A DNA stretch of 64,000 nt, taken from Warburgia ugandensis. Its lineage: Eukaryota; Streptophyta; Magnoliopsida; Canellales; Canellaceae. A program made the translations under genes and the position numbers. Under the pieces are notes generated by a model that had not been told where the DNA came from, made no database searches, and saw only the letters and a list, made by a program, of their open reading frames with translations. Location of the stretch: the NCBI GenBank assembly GCA_035236585.1, contig CP141131.1, positions 18,451,103 through 18,515,102 of the forward strand, in the 5' to 3' direction. This document shows, piece by piece, positions 22,539 to 35,200 of this stretch (position 1 is its first letter; every line of letters begins with the position of its first letter).

Positions 22539-25013
22539 TGACACCCCGGGTTTTAACATCTATTTTCCCATATTTATACGAAAATAGTAATAATTTATTT
22601 ATAAAAAATAGATGGTATCCCAGAACTTAAAACTCATAATTTAAAATTTGGCACAGCGTCAAGCAAATACCATTTCAGAAAACCCCGAGGGTCATTTCAC
22701 CTCAAAATCACACTGAAGAAACAGAACAAAAAGTAATCATTTTGAGCATGCTCACAAATTAAAACCATGATGAAATTTTTACAACTGTAAAGATACGTAA
22801 TAGTGAAAGTTTCAAAGCTCTAGGGTCTGTCCAAGATCACCACATCATCCATGTATAAACATATAACCACTATACAGTGATATAGGTCTAATCTATCAAT
22901 ATATACAATGGCTAAGGAGACTGCCAAAAAGCCAATATCAGTCAAACCAAAAGTACACCACTCTGTCGGTATCTGACAGTCTCTATCCTCAAGCCCCCGT
23001 CCAACTCCACGCTAGTCCACCTTCTTTTCTTCCTGACTGTCGCGCTCTGATTCTGAGGCATTGCAAAACAAAGCAATGCCTCGGCAAGCCATGCTTGTGC
23101 AGGTGATATACATTCAAAATAACTCAATAAAACAAATCACATGGCGCAAGGCATAAAGATCATAAAATGATCAAACATAATAATAAGCCATAAATCACAT
23201 GATGAAGGACATACCAAGTCCATGAAATACATAAGATATCATCAATCATGATATCAAGACATGCACAATCCGAGAAAATCTAGAAACACATGAATGCATG
23301 TCAAAAGTATCAACATCATACACAGTCAAGCCCTGCGAGTGTCTCACATACACTCATGGCAATGTGGAGTCAACTCTCTGTACCATCCGCTTTCACCCTT
23401 TTGCCCTTGCACCCTCACTACACTCAGGCACTCAGGGGAACTACGCACACCACTTTCACTTTCACCCTTTCACCCTCACAGGCACTCAGGCACTCACGAA
23501 AATTTGCGTTGCACACCCGCTTTCACCCTTTCACCCTCACGGACACTCGGGCATTCAGGCACTCACGAGGTGAAAAATCGCATCCTACCACAGGATCAAT
23601 AGTCTCAAATATCAAGCCAGAGCGACTCCCACATGTCAAGAAGACTAACAATCAAGTGAATATCATGAAGGATATCAAAAACAATGCATGCAATAATCAC
23701 TAGAAAGATAGCACGTACATGAGAAGCTACATGCTGAATCACAATTTGAGAATCATGGAAAAATTGTAAATGAAATCACCTACCTCAATATCGCAATATC
23801 TCAAAACAACACGTAACTAATATCAAGGGGTATGCCCTGATGTACCTATCATGCCATAAATCATGTCATGGTTAACACATATAACCAAAATCTAAAGCCT
23901 GATCATCTATTGATCAGCTCGATCTGAATCATCTAATAGCATTTAGTAGTTTTGCTATTAAAAAGTTACTCCAAACTAGATTTTTATCTTAAATCTAGGT
24001 CCGCCTTGTTAAGACAATCACAATGCCTCTTTCGGATTATGATTTGGACCTCTGTAACTCCAAAAATCAAGGTTTAAAGGTTTAAATGGTCAAAAAAGAC
24101 CAAAATCTAGCATTTGGGGCCCGCCGCACGCGCGGCGTGTGCCGGGCGCTTCTGTGGAAACGCTTCGCATCAGAACCTGCTCAGGATAGCAGGCGCTTCT
24201 GTGGACGCGCTCTACGCGTGGGGGACGGAATAGCGAGTGTGGTACGTTCCAAGCTCAACGCGTCGCGCGCACGAGTCACACCACGTGCCCTGCGCATGGC
24301 GCGCCCTCGTCATGCCATGTGGCACTCTCATGACTCTGCATTTCCCCTCGTTCCAATCATCGTTGCCAGAGACGACGACCGTACTGGTTCGTCGTCGCTG
24401 GCGACCATAGGTGCTCCGTTTTTTGTGATTTTTACATCCCTGAGTCCGGTTTTTCACGTGCATTCTATTTCCACCTTTCATTTTCCCAAATCCCACCTAA
24501 ATCTATTATTTTTTCACAATTTTTAATTCATTTTCAAAAACTCCCATACTACGATTTTTTGTGTTTCTGGCGTCCCTAGCCATCCAATGGTCACAAAATT
24601 TTGTGGGTCCTTTCCTCTCCTCATCATACACAATGTGAACGGTCAAGATCTAAATATGACACCGTCTACTCCAAGCTTTTTGTGCAAAATAGTAAGCACA
24701 AATTTTTGGTAAATACTACATGTTCATGCCGTTTTTTCGGTGTTTACAAGTGCATAAACCTTGAAATTAACACAAAAGGGAAGGGTGGAGTGATCCTACC
24801 TCGTTCTCGACTGTTCAAGGGTGGAGAAATCCATCTCCACGGTGCGTCACTGTCCACATGATGGCAGAGAAGATTTGAGAAAGAGGAGAGTGCGTTTTGA
24901 GCACTCTTTCTCTTCTCCTTACCTGATATGTTTTTACTTTATTTTATTATATTTTATTCTTTTAATTATTTATTTATTTCTTTTCTTTTTCTTAAAAATA
25001 TAAGAATATTACA
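22539..25013 (-). repeat. 3' LTR of first chromovirus
   Basis: It is 2475 bp, starts (plus sense) TGACACCCCGGGTTTT and ends AGAATATTACA. It matches 29524-32050 throughout but keeps many more CpG sites in its GC-rich block (24115-24310). Frames through it (for example 23290-23703 and 24086-24526) are LTR sequence, not genes. Confidence 0.95.
23389..23570. repeat. LTR-internal tandem repeats, about 65 bp
   Basis: Three units carry CGCTTTCACCCTTTC(A/G)CCCT followed by GGCACTCAGGCACTCACG or a variant. The same array is present in the other LTR at about 30372-30555, so it predates insertion. The minus-strand sense is a G-rich AGGGTGAAAGGGTGAAAGCG repeat. Confidence 0.85.
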
Positions 25014-25060
25014 TCTTACCACCTTATAAAAAATTTCGTCCTCGAAATTTAAAATATGCA
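25014..25060 (-). other. polypurine tract and 3' end of pol, first chromovirus
   Basis: On the minus strand the pol stop is followed by CGAGGACGAAATTTTTTATA and then AAGGTGGTAAGA directly abutting the LTR. This is the usual polypurine primer for plus-strand synthesis in this lineage. Confidence 0.75.
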
Positions 25061-26330
25061 TACCTCACGAGAAGAGCTCTGGGTGGGTACGCCTCATCTC
25101 ATCCTCTAGCTCCCAAGTAGCCTCTTGTGTCGAGTGATGCTGTCAGAGGACTTTGACCAGGGGAATGGTCTTAGTCCTCAACTCCTGGATCTTGCTATCC
25201 AAGATCTGTATGGGGCGCTCCTCGAATGTCAAGTCAAGCCGTACCTCTGGTGGTATTTGCTCTAACACGTGGCATGGGTCTAGTGTGTACTTCCTCAGCA
25301 TAGAGATATGAAAAACGTCATGTACTCCAGCTAGCTGTGGGCGTAGGGCTAACTGGTATGCGACTGGTCCTACTCTGTGCAAGATCTCAAAAGGACCAAT
25401 GTATCTGGGACGGAGTTTCCCCTTTACGCCAAATCTCATCACACCCTTCATAGGGGAAACTCTCAAAAATACATACTCTCCGACCTCGAACTCCAAGTCC
25501 TTCCGTCTCTTATCCACATAGCTCTTCTGACGGTTGTGAGCTACAAGTAAGCATTTCTGAATGAGTCGGACTTTTTCTGCACACTGCTCAATCAACTCTG
25601 ACTTCACGATCCATCTCTCTCCTACGTCACTCCAACACAAAGGAGACCTGCATGGTCTACCATACAGTGCCTCATAAGGTGCCATACCAATGCTCGTATG
25701 ATAGCTATTATTATGCGCAAACTCCACGAGTGGCAAGTGCTCATCCCAACTACCTCTCCAATCCATGACACAAGGCCTCAACATATCCTCCATGGTCTAG
25801 ATGGTCCTCTCAGTCTGGCCATCTGTCTGGGGGTGGAAAGCTGTATTGAATCTCAATCTCCACCCCAAAGCCTCCTGTACACTCTACCAGTACTTTGAGG
25901 TAAACCATGTGTCTCGGTCTGAGATAATCGTCAATGGTACTCCATGAAGGCCCACGATCTCCCTAAGGTACAGCTTCGCCAAGCTATCCATAGTCTGAGT
26001 CTATCTAATAGGGAGGAAATGGGCTGACTTTGTCAATCTGTCAACTATAACCCATATCATGTCGTGCCCACTGGCTATCCTCGGTAAACCCACTATAAAA
26101 TCCATAGTGAGGTGGTCCCACTTCCACTCTAGAAGATCTAAAGTCTGCAATAATCTAGCTGGTCGCTGATGCTCCGCCTTGACCTGTTGACAGGTCAAGT
26201 ATCGTGCTACGCACTCACCAATATCCCTCTTCATCCCATTCCACCAAAAGTGTCGTCTAAGGTCCTAGTACATCTTCGTACCTCCGGGATGAATAGAATA
26301 TGGGGACTGGTGCGCCTCCTATAGCAAGTC
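25055..26330 (-). pseudogene. integrase plus chromodomain, first chromovirus (dead)
   Basis: The integrase inserts the element's DNA copy, and the terminal chromodomain steers it to heterochromatin. Visible blocks are HQSPYSIHPGGTKMY (first zinc-binding His), CVARYLTC, then MDFIVGLP (first catalytic Asp). The PYEALYGRPCRSP block follows, then FEVGEYVFLRVSPMKG, and the chromodomain TKTIPLVKVL-x-QHHSTQEATWELEDE. Stops fall where family members have Q or W (TKMY*DLR, W*SVQEA, TI*TMEDML, KVL*QHHS). No intact product is possible. Confidence 0.9.
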
Positions 26331-26715
26331 ATGTCTCAACTTATCATCCCTAAGTGGTACTGTATCGTAAAGTTGAAGTCCTTGAGGTACTCGATCCATC
26401 TCCTCTGCCTCATGTTCAGATCGCTCTGAGTGAAGAAATACTTGAAGCTCTTATGGTCAGTGTATACCTCAAAATTCTCGCCATATAAATAGTGTCTCCA
26501 GGACTTCAATGCAAACTCCACTGCGACCAACTCAAGATCATGTGTCGAATAATTCACCTCGTGTGTCTTCAACTGTCTCGACGCATAAGCAATGACCTTC
26601 CCATGCTACATCAGCACCGCTCCTAGACCTCTACCTGATGCATCACAAAACACCACGTAATCACCTGATCCTGAAGGTAAGGTAAGTACTGGTGCAGTAG
26701 TCAACCTTTGCTTGA
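26331..26715 (-). pseudogene. RNase H domain, first chromovirus (dead, deleted)
   Basis: The frame contains [46 protein letters not shown] and [20 protein letters not shown], the Ty3 RNase H signature with the TDH Asp present. It then jumps near 26365-26375 into a different frame at [13 protein letters not shown]. About 70 codons expected between the domains, including the usual DALS region, are missing. A CAG-to-TAG stop interrupts VLM*HGK near 26605. Confidence 0.85.
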
Positions 26716-27700
26716 GCTCCTATAAGCTCTCCTCACAAGCATCAGTCCAAACAAACCTAATGTCCTTCCTAGTCAAAGTGGTCATGGGCAAGGCAATCTT
26801 CAAGAACCCCTCAATGAATCGCCAATAGTAACCAACTAAACCGAGGAAACTACGAACCTTTGTCACCATCGTAGGCCTCTCCCAACGTAAAACTACCTCC
26901 ACCTTAGTTGGATCTACGGCCACACCATCCTTGGACACCACGTGCCCCAAAAACTACACATGTCCTAACCAAAATTCACACTTACTGAGCTTTGCATACA
27001 AGCGATGATGACGAAGTGTGTCCAACACAATGCGAAGATGTTCCATGTGGGCTCTATGGTTAGGAGAATAAATTAGGATATCATCCACAAAGACAATCAA
27101 GAACTTATCCAAATAAGCTCAAAATACCATGTTCATCAAATCCATGAACACTGCCGATGCATTCGTTAACTCAAAGGGCATCACCAAAAACTCATAATGG
27201 CCATACCGACTCTTGAATGCAGTCTTATGGATATCCTCCTCCCTAATCCTCAACTGGTAATAGCCTGAGCCCAGGTCGATCTTAGAGAAAACCTGTGCCA
27301 ATTGCAACTGATCAAACAAGTCATCAATACGTGATAGAGGATACCGATTCTTCACACTAACATTGTTCAGTAACCGGTAGTCTATGTACAACCTCAATGA
27401 TCCATCCTTCTTCTTAACGAAGAGGATTGGTGCTCCCCAAGGAGACCCACTCGGCCTGATAAAACCCTTATCCAGAAGTTCCTGCAACTGTACCTGGAGC
27501 TCTCTCAACTCTGTAGGGGCCATCCTATAAAATGTCTTAGATATAGGCGGTGTACCCGGCACCAAGTCTATCATAAAATCAATCTCCCTGTGTGGAGGTA
27601 GTCTTGGCAGCTTGTCTGGAAATATATCCACAAAATCTCGTAGTACATCAATCTCCTCAATCCATGGCTACTCCCTGTCAGCCATCGTGACGCAAGCCAA
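26716..27700 (-). pseudogene. reverse transcriptase, first chromovirus (dead)
   Basis: The RT core is recognisable: [68 protein letters not shown] and [11 protein letters not shown]. The catalytic FVDDI box is intact near 27080-27090. The connection KVRSFLGLVGYYWRFIEGF follows. The stop in VF*AYLDKF is TGA where R is usual (CGA to TGA). The stops in GHV*FLGHVV and EESL*ELK are TAG at Q positions. Confidence 0.9.
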
Positions 27701-27779
27701 AAACACTCGACATCCTCGAGCATAACATCGAGCTGCTCTCATGGCGAAAATCATACAAGGGCCACTATCACTCATCCTG

Positions 27780-28200
27780 CCCTAGACTACAACCACTGGT
27801 CAACCCGGTACGCTACACATAATCTGCTTCTTGCGGCAGTCTATAGTAACCCAAAACATCGCTAGCCAATCCATCCCCAAGATGACATCAAAATCCATCA
27901 TGTATAATAAAATGAGGTCGGCATCCATCCTCATACATGATATCTCCATTGATACCCTCTCAAGGTACTCAATAGCCTCAATTGTCTCTCCTGATGGCAT
28001 CGACACATCTCACCCAAATGCAAGCTTGCTTGTAGGCAAGTCAAGGCAAGATGCAAATGTACATGCAATAAATGAGTGGGTAGACCCCGAATCAAAAAGA
28101 ACTCTGGCATGTCTATCAGCTACCAGAAAAGTACCTTCCACCACCTGGTTTGAGGCCTGTGCCTGCCCTGAAGTGATGGTGAAGACGCGGCCCTAACTGC
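27780..28200 (-). pseudogene. aspartic protease, first chromovirus (dead)
   Basis: The active-site block VLFDSGSTHSFI (catalytic DSG) is present near 28070-28110, followed further down by LIYM-type residues and VILGMDWLAMF. Stops near 27790 and 28195 again sit at likely CAG positions. Confidence 0.85.
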
Positions 28201-28239
28201 GTGGCGCTGCCTCCACGGTGGCATCAGTCCTCATTGGTT

Positions 28240-29389
28240 TGTCTCCCAAACCTCTCAGGCACTATCTAATCATATGTCCCGTCTCGCCACAGCCATAACA
28301 CTTAAATGGCTCGATCAACCGAAAAGGCTACTGTCGCTGCTGCTACTGATACTGATGGGGCTGCTGTGGGCCCTGATGCTGACAGCCCTGTCCTGGGCAA
28401 AATTGCCCCACGTGTCGGCCCTTACAACGAGGGCACACTCTCCGACCCTGATCCCTCATCTGTCTAGGAGGATATCGCGAATCATGTCCCCCCTGTGATG
28501 GTGTGGATGCAAAGGGCCTCTTGCCCTTTAAGGGCTGACTCACCTCTCCTCTACTTCGTCTCGAATCCCTCTCAAGCATCACAGCCCTATCTGTCGCCTG
28601 AGTCATCGTAGTTAGGTATGCTATCAATACTTCGTGCCTCAACTATGGCACTAACCCATCGATGAATCTATCTGCTGCCTCCTGCTCTGAGGCAAAAGGG
28701 GTATCTGCAAATCTGTGTAGCCTAGTAAATTAGTTCAAGTACTGTTGAACCGTAAGGTTCCCTTGTGTCAATGTGAAGAACTCCCTCTTCATGGTGTGCA
28801 GAGCATGAGGAGGGAAATACTGTGCATCAAATATCCTCCGAAAATCCTGCCAGGAGAATGGCGCTGAAGATGGGGGACGTATCTCCTGCTGGGTCTTCCA
28901 CCAAAACCCGGCTTCTCCAACCAAGAAATACGAAGCCAATCTAACCTGATCCTCAAGTGCAATCTCCATCCCCATAAAGGCCTTCTCTACCTCGAATAGC
29001 CATCTCTTTGCTGCTGCTGTCTCCCCTTCCCCATGGAAGCTAGGAACCATCTTCCGAAACCTCTCGAGCTGCTTCGCTAGTGGAACACGCATGCTCAAGG
29101 ATCCTCCCTCCACAACTACCTGTGTGGGCGCCATCGGTGCTACATGGGACGACTGTGCTACTGAGTCCTCTGGGACTGCTACAGTCGTCGCCGATTGGAC
29201 AGAGTGCAAGGCCTGCACCTCCGCCCGAACATGCCTCGAAATATGCTTTGTGAGGCATGGTAAAAGGCTCTCAACTACACGAGCCGCAATGTCTGCCTCC
29301 TGCCTCCCTTGCTCTGCTGTAGTGGCAAGGGTAACAGGGGTGGCAACTGGTGGAGCGGGGGTAGACCTGGTCCTTCGTCGAGGAGCCAT
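28240..29389 (-). pseudogene. gag, first chromovirus (dead)
   Basis: Gag makes the virus-like particle. The start is the ATG at 29389 (MAPRRRTRSTPAPP). RFRKMVPSFHGEGE, WLFEVEKAFMGME, QVRLASYFLVGEAGFWW and the FTLTQGNLTVQQYLN end block follow. Two zinc-knuckle-like motifs follow: CPRCKGRHVGQFC (one residue short) and CYGCGETGHMIR*C, the latter broken by a stop at a likely Q. A Gln-rich stretch reads QYQ*QQRQ*P, with both stops at expected CAG codons. Confidence 0.88.
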
Positions 29390-29506
29390 CTGGTAACAAC
29401 ATATAACCCATGGTATAAGCACTTCTCCTTTCCCAGTCTAAGTCAACAACTAATTGGCTATCATGCTAATGAGACCCTTAAAGTGGTGATGATGCAATAC
29501 GCCTGA

Positions 29507-29518
29507 GCTCTGATACCA
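29507..29518 (-). promoter_or_regulatory. primer binding site (initiator Met-tRNA)
   Basis: TGGTATCAGAGC on the minus strand is complementary to the 3' end of plant initiator Met-tRNA. It starts five bases inside the 5' LTR end (GGTGTCA). It sets the direction of the element. Confidence 0.9.
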
Positions 29519-29523
29519 AACTA

Positions 29524-32050
29524 TGACACCCCGGGTTTTAACATCTATTTTCCCATATTTATACGAAAATAGTAATAATTTATTTATAGAAAATAGATGG
29601 TATCCCAGAACTTAAAACTCATAATTTAAAATTTGGCACAGCGTCAAGCAAATACCATTTCAGAAAACCCCAAGGGTCATTTCACCTCAAAATCACACTG
29701 AAGAAACAGAACAAAAAGTAATCATTTTGAGCATGCTCACAAATTAAAACCATGATGAAAATTTTACAACTGTAAAGATACGTAATAGTGAAAGTTTCAA
29801 AGCTCTAGGGTCTGTCCAAGATCACCATATCATCCATGTATAAACATATAACCACTATACAGTGATATGGGTCTAATCTATCAATATATACAATGGCTAA
29901 GGAGACTGCCAAAAAGCCAATACCAGTCAAACCAAAAGTACACCACTCTGTCGGTATCTGACAGTCTCTATCCTCAAGCCCCCGTCCAACTCCACGCTAG
30001 TCCACCTTCTTTCCTTCCTGACTGTCGCGCTCTGATTCTGAGGCGTTGCAAAACAAAGCAATGCCTCGGCAAGCCATGCTTGTGCAGGTGATATACATTC
30101 AAAATAACTCAATAAAACAAATCACATGGCGCAAGGCATAAAGATCATAAAATGATCAAACATAATAATAAGCCGTAAATCACATGATGAAGGACATACC
30201 AAGTCCATGAAATACATAAGATATCATCAATCATGATATCAAGACATGCACAATCTGAGAAAATCTAGAAACACATGAATGCATGTCAAAAGTATCAACA
30301 TCATACACAGTCAAGCCCTGTGAGTGTCTCACATACACTCATGGCAATGTGGAGTCAGCTCTCTGTACCATCCGCTTTCACCCTTTCGCCCTTGCACCCT
30401 CACGGCACTCAAGCACTCACGAGAACTACGCGCACCACTTTCGCTTTCACCCTTTCACCCTCACAGGCACTCAGGCACTCACGAAAAGTCGCGTTGCACA
30501 CCCGCTTTCACCCTTTCACCCTCATGGGCACTCGGGCATTCAGGCACTCATGCGGTGAAAATTTGCATCCTACCACAGGATCAATAGTCTCAAATATCAA
30601 GCCAAAGCGACTCCCACATGTCAAGAAGACTAACAATCAAGTGAATATCACGAAGGATATAAAAAATAGTACATGCAATAATCACCAGAAAAATAGCACA
30701 CACATGAGAAGCTACATGCTAAATCAATCTCATGCATATGGTAAGGCATAAATCACATGCCTCAAAGACTCAAATCATCAAATCACTATTTGAGAATCAT
30801 GGAAAAATTGTGAATGAAATCACCTACCTCAGTATTGCAATATCTCCAAACAACACGTAACCAATATCAAGGTGTATGCCCTGATGTACCTGTCATGACA
30901 TAAATCATGTCATGGTTAATACATATAACCAAAATCTAAAGCATGATCATCTATTGATCAGCTCGATCTAAATCATCTAATAGTATTTAGTAGTTTTGCT
31001 ATTAAAAAGTTACTCCAAACTAGATTTTTATCTTAAATCTAAGTCCACCTTGTTGAGACGATCACAACGCCTCTTTTGGATCGTGATTTGGACCTCTGTA
31101 GCTCCAAAAATCAAGGTTTAAAGGTTTAAATGGTCAAAAAAGACCAAAATCCAGCAATTGGGGCCCATTGCACGTGCAGTGCATGCTGGGCGCTTCTATG
31201 GAAGCGCTTCACGTCAGAACCCACTCAAGATAGTGGGCGCTTCTGTGGACGCGCTCTACACGTGGGGGACGGAACAGTGCGCGTGGCGCATTCCAGGCTC
31301 AACGCGTGGTGCGTACAAGTCGCACCATGTGCCCTATGCGTGGTGTGCCCTCATCACTCCACATGGCACTCTCACGGCCCTGCATTTTCCCCCATTCCTG
31401 TTGCCGTTGCCGAAGACGACAATCAGACTGGTTCGTCGTCGCCAGTGACCCCAGGTGCTCCATTTTTTGTGATTTTTACACCCCTGAGTCCAATTTTTCA
31501 CGTACATTCTATTTTCACCTTCCATTTTCCCAAATCCCACCTAAATATATCATTTTTTCACTATTTTTAACTCGTTTTCAAAAACTCTCATACTACGATT
31601 TTTTGTGTTTTTCGGCGTTCCTAGCCATCCAATCATCACAAAATTTTGTGGGTCCTTTCCTCTCCTCATCATACACAATGTGAACGGTCCAGATCTAAAT
31701 ATGACACCGTCTACTCCAAGTTTTTTGTTCAAAACAGTAAGCACAAATTTTTGGTAAATACTACGTGTTCATGCCATTTTTTTTGCGTTTACAAGTACAT
31801 AAACCTTGAAATTAATACAAAAGGGAAGGGTGGAGTGATCCTACCTCTTTCCTGACTATTCAAGGGTGGAGAAATTCGTCTCCACGATGCGTCACTGTCC
31901 ACGTGATGGCAAAGAAGATTTGAGAGAGAGGGAGTGCGTTTTGAGCACTCTCTCTCTTCTCCTTACCTTATATGTTTTTACTTTATTTTATTTTATTCTT
32001 TTAATTATTTATTTATTTCTTTTTTTTCTTAAAAATATAAGAATATTACA
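29524..32050 (-). repeat. 5' LTR of first chromovirus
   Basis: It is 2527 bp with the same ends as the 3' LTR. Compared with that copy it has an extra segment of about 55 bases near 30725-30785. It also has many CG-to-TG/CA changes in the GC-rich block at 31155-31350. Confidence 0.95.
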
Positions 32051-32236
32051 GTTTTCAATTGCTATTATTTTATAAGAACTGTAACTTGATTTTAAGTGCT
32101 CTATATATTAGTCACTAATTTTATTGCATTCATATATGTTATAGCCTTATCTAAATTTTCTTACTGCTGAAATTTTGCAATAATTAAAATGACATGTTTC
32201 AAATGAAATCCCAACTAACCCACCACACCAAAAACA

Positions 32237-35200
32237 TGTAAAATCCTCAATTTTAAATCCTAAAATAGTAATAAATTAAATGAAAATTTTTATGCATAGA
32301 AATTGTTCTTGAAAATAAAAAAACTAAAAAGTTCACATTGATAGGAATTGAACGGTATAAAGAAGGGAGAAAACGGAGCTCAGATGGAGAAGTTATGAAC
32401 CGTTGAAGATAGAAGGGAATTTTAGTAAATTTAAGAGACCTGAAATACAAGGGCTATTATTGATAACAGCACCCTCCCCTATCAGCTTCGACTCCTTGCC
32501 AGAAAAATTGGTCGGTGACCTAGAAAGATAGATCACTAGCTATTAAAAGCACCACCTTTCTATTCAATCACTCCATCTCAAGCCCCCTTACCTCCAAAAG
32601 CAGGATTTCTAGGGATCTCTGACAAAAACGTAATGTCGAAAAAGCTCAAAAAAAGTCTCTCTAGCAGCGTTAACGACCTCCTAATTGACCGAGGTAAGTC
32701 TTATCCCTTTTTCCCCCTTCCATTTACAGCATAGGCGTGAGTTTTGCATCAATTGATGTCGAAGAATGACGTGGGTTCGTCGTTCTTCCAATAACCTTGT
32801 GTACCCTATTGTGTCATAGGAATACATTGATGAAATAGTGTCAAATCAAGGATCAGAACTATTCATCTTATGCATAATGAAATCAAGAACAAACCCTTTA
32901 AATTTTAGTGAAATCCAATTGCTGATGACTCCAGAAATCAAGAAAAACATTACGTATGAGAAATTTAGGAACATGCTTAAACCTACATTAAGGACACCTC
33001 AAATGGTAGATTTGAGCCATTCATTGTGATTTTTGGACCCAAAAACCCTATAAACGGTGAAAAAAGATAATAATAAAAAATTGGAGCTTTTAGGGCTTTG
33101 ATCAAGCCAGAACAAGGTGGGCAGCTCGGGTTCATCGTCCCTGATGGGCGGTGTGCCCAAGACGCCCACCGGGACGCACAGAGGTGAACTACACGCGAGC
33201 GCTACGTCGTATGCATGCGCAGCGCACAGGACGCTCATGCATGTTGTCCCAGACGACCGGAACGCGCCGGGCGTCTTGGCATCGGTGCGCTACGGGGATG
33301 CTAGTGTAAACCAGTGCAAACACCCGCCTGATCCCCTATAAATTAATATACTAATTTATGAAATTTTTTCACTAAAAGCTTTATTTTGGGAGCTACAGAA
33401 GTCCAAATCATGATCGGAAATAGCCGTTGCGATCATATTGACGACATAGACTTAGATTTGATTTGAAAACTTACATTTAACCACTTTTAGATTAGTCAAA
33501 TCATAAAATATTATTCAATAACTTAAAGCCAACCGATCAAAGGGTGATCAAGCCCCATGACTTGAACAACTAGATAACGTATGACACTAAATAAGGGTTC
33601 TAAGGATCATATTAGGTGTGATTACTCTAGAAATTGATCTAAAGCATCAATCTGAACCAGATCTTGAAAAATTATTGATCTGAGGATGATCTAATCGTCA
33701 GATCAGGGTATAAACATTGGGTAGACACAAAAATGAACAGATGAACATGAGATAAGACTAAATTATAACAAGTAACCTTCGGATTAAGGACAAATCATAA
33801 ATAGAGATCTTAGAGAACGATCCAACAGTTGAATCGCCATAGATTTCATTATGATGAAATAAATAACACAAAATAATATTGTGATACTAACAGGTACATC
33901 TGAGCATGCAAGCTAAGAGGATTACGCGCTTGAATTGGGTGATCTCACATTGAGGTAGGTGACAACATTTAATGTTATGTTTTGAGTTAAAAACCTTGCA
34001 TTATCATAGCATCATGGTTGATTGTGATTTATTTGTACTTGTTTATTTAGTCTGTGATTTTGTGAGACTCAAAGTTTTATGCTATGATTGATAATTGATT
34101 TCGATAATGTATTGAATGGGTTTATGATCAATTGTTTTATGAGATTGATATCGCGTATCTTATGTATAATTAGTAATTATCTTTCCTTATTGCACCACTG
34201 AAATTGATGGGTTTTCATAAGGATGATGGTAGAGGCTTGGTGGCTAGCCCTTTGAGAGGTTAACCCCGGGATGAGGGGCGCGCCTTAGGGATTGTAAGCC
34301 ACGAGTGCTCCTGTTTTTACGAGATACGCGATTTTCATGTTTTGTGATTTATGACAGGTACTCTCACCCAATGGATGTCATGTTAGGAGGGAGTAAGGCC
34401 AACCACCCACCTTCCAAAATTGTGATGTGATTGTGATATGATAGACACCTACCCACAGATGGCTTTCGGTAGGAGTTTGGTAACATGGATAGTCCACACT
34501 ACCGGTTCAAGCCTTTCCATGGGAACGGAGGTTAAGTCTCCCGTTATAGTGTCGATGAGGAGCGGCGGTAGTTGAGACCCTAGAGGGGTTGCCACTGTGG
34601 CATGACGATCCATATTCTTGTTTTGTATGCTTGCATGATGAGCATGGAGATGTTATTGTATACCTGGGTGTGACGACACTCAGAGGTTTGATATGAGTAC
34701 TCATGATCTGTTATACAAGTGTATGGGACACTCATGGGACCCACGTACCTTGGGGTACCCTGTTGTTATTGCATGCTCATTTATATTAGATCATATCATG
34801 TTTTAAATTCATGAGATGCATATTTTATTGTATATGATGTTTTAAGATTTTATTATCATTGCTTATAATAATTATATTTTCATAGATAATCAATCTGCTC
34901 ATTATATCCATACTGTTATTTGATTTTGTTTCATTGTTATTACATTAAATGTCTATGTACCTACACAAGCAATAGCTTGCTGAGGCCTTGCTTTATTTTG
35001 CAATGACTTAGATCTCGAGTGCTACAGTAAGAAGGGCAAGACCGTAGAGAGACAGAAATAATAGTGGGGACCACTTTACTTTGATTGATAGACATCTTGA
35101 CATGAGTTATTAGAAGGACTACAATTTGAACTTACTTTATGGATTGTATACTTTTTATTATATGGATTTGATTATGAAAATTATACATATGATGGACATT

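Larger units (their letters stand above)
22539..32050 (-). mobile_element. Ty3/Gypsy chromovirus (Tekay/Del-like), complete, defective
   Basis: This is a 9.5-kb LTR retrotransposon on the minus strand. The 5' LTR is 29524-32050, the 3' LTR 22539-25013, and both end in TG...CA. A primer site matching initiator Met-tRNA (TGGTATCAGAGC) lies three bases inside the 5' LTR. Gag, protease, RT, RNase H, integrase and chromodomain are in the Ty3 order. The lineage is assigned from the TKTIPLVKVL-type end joined to a chromodomain. Many in-frame stops and a deletion make it non-autonomous. The immediate flanks (TTTTG left, GTTTT right) do not form an exact 5-bp duplication. Confidence 0.93.

Noticed and set aside
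23290..24526. Open frames of 90-146 codons in the 3' LTR (and twins near 30275-31570)
   Set aside because: They lie inside LTRs, the paired copies differ by frameshift-tolerant changes, and the tandem and GC-rich repeats explain their length.
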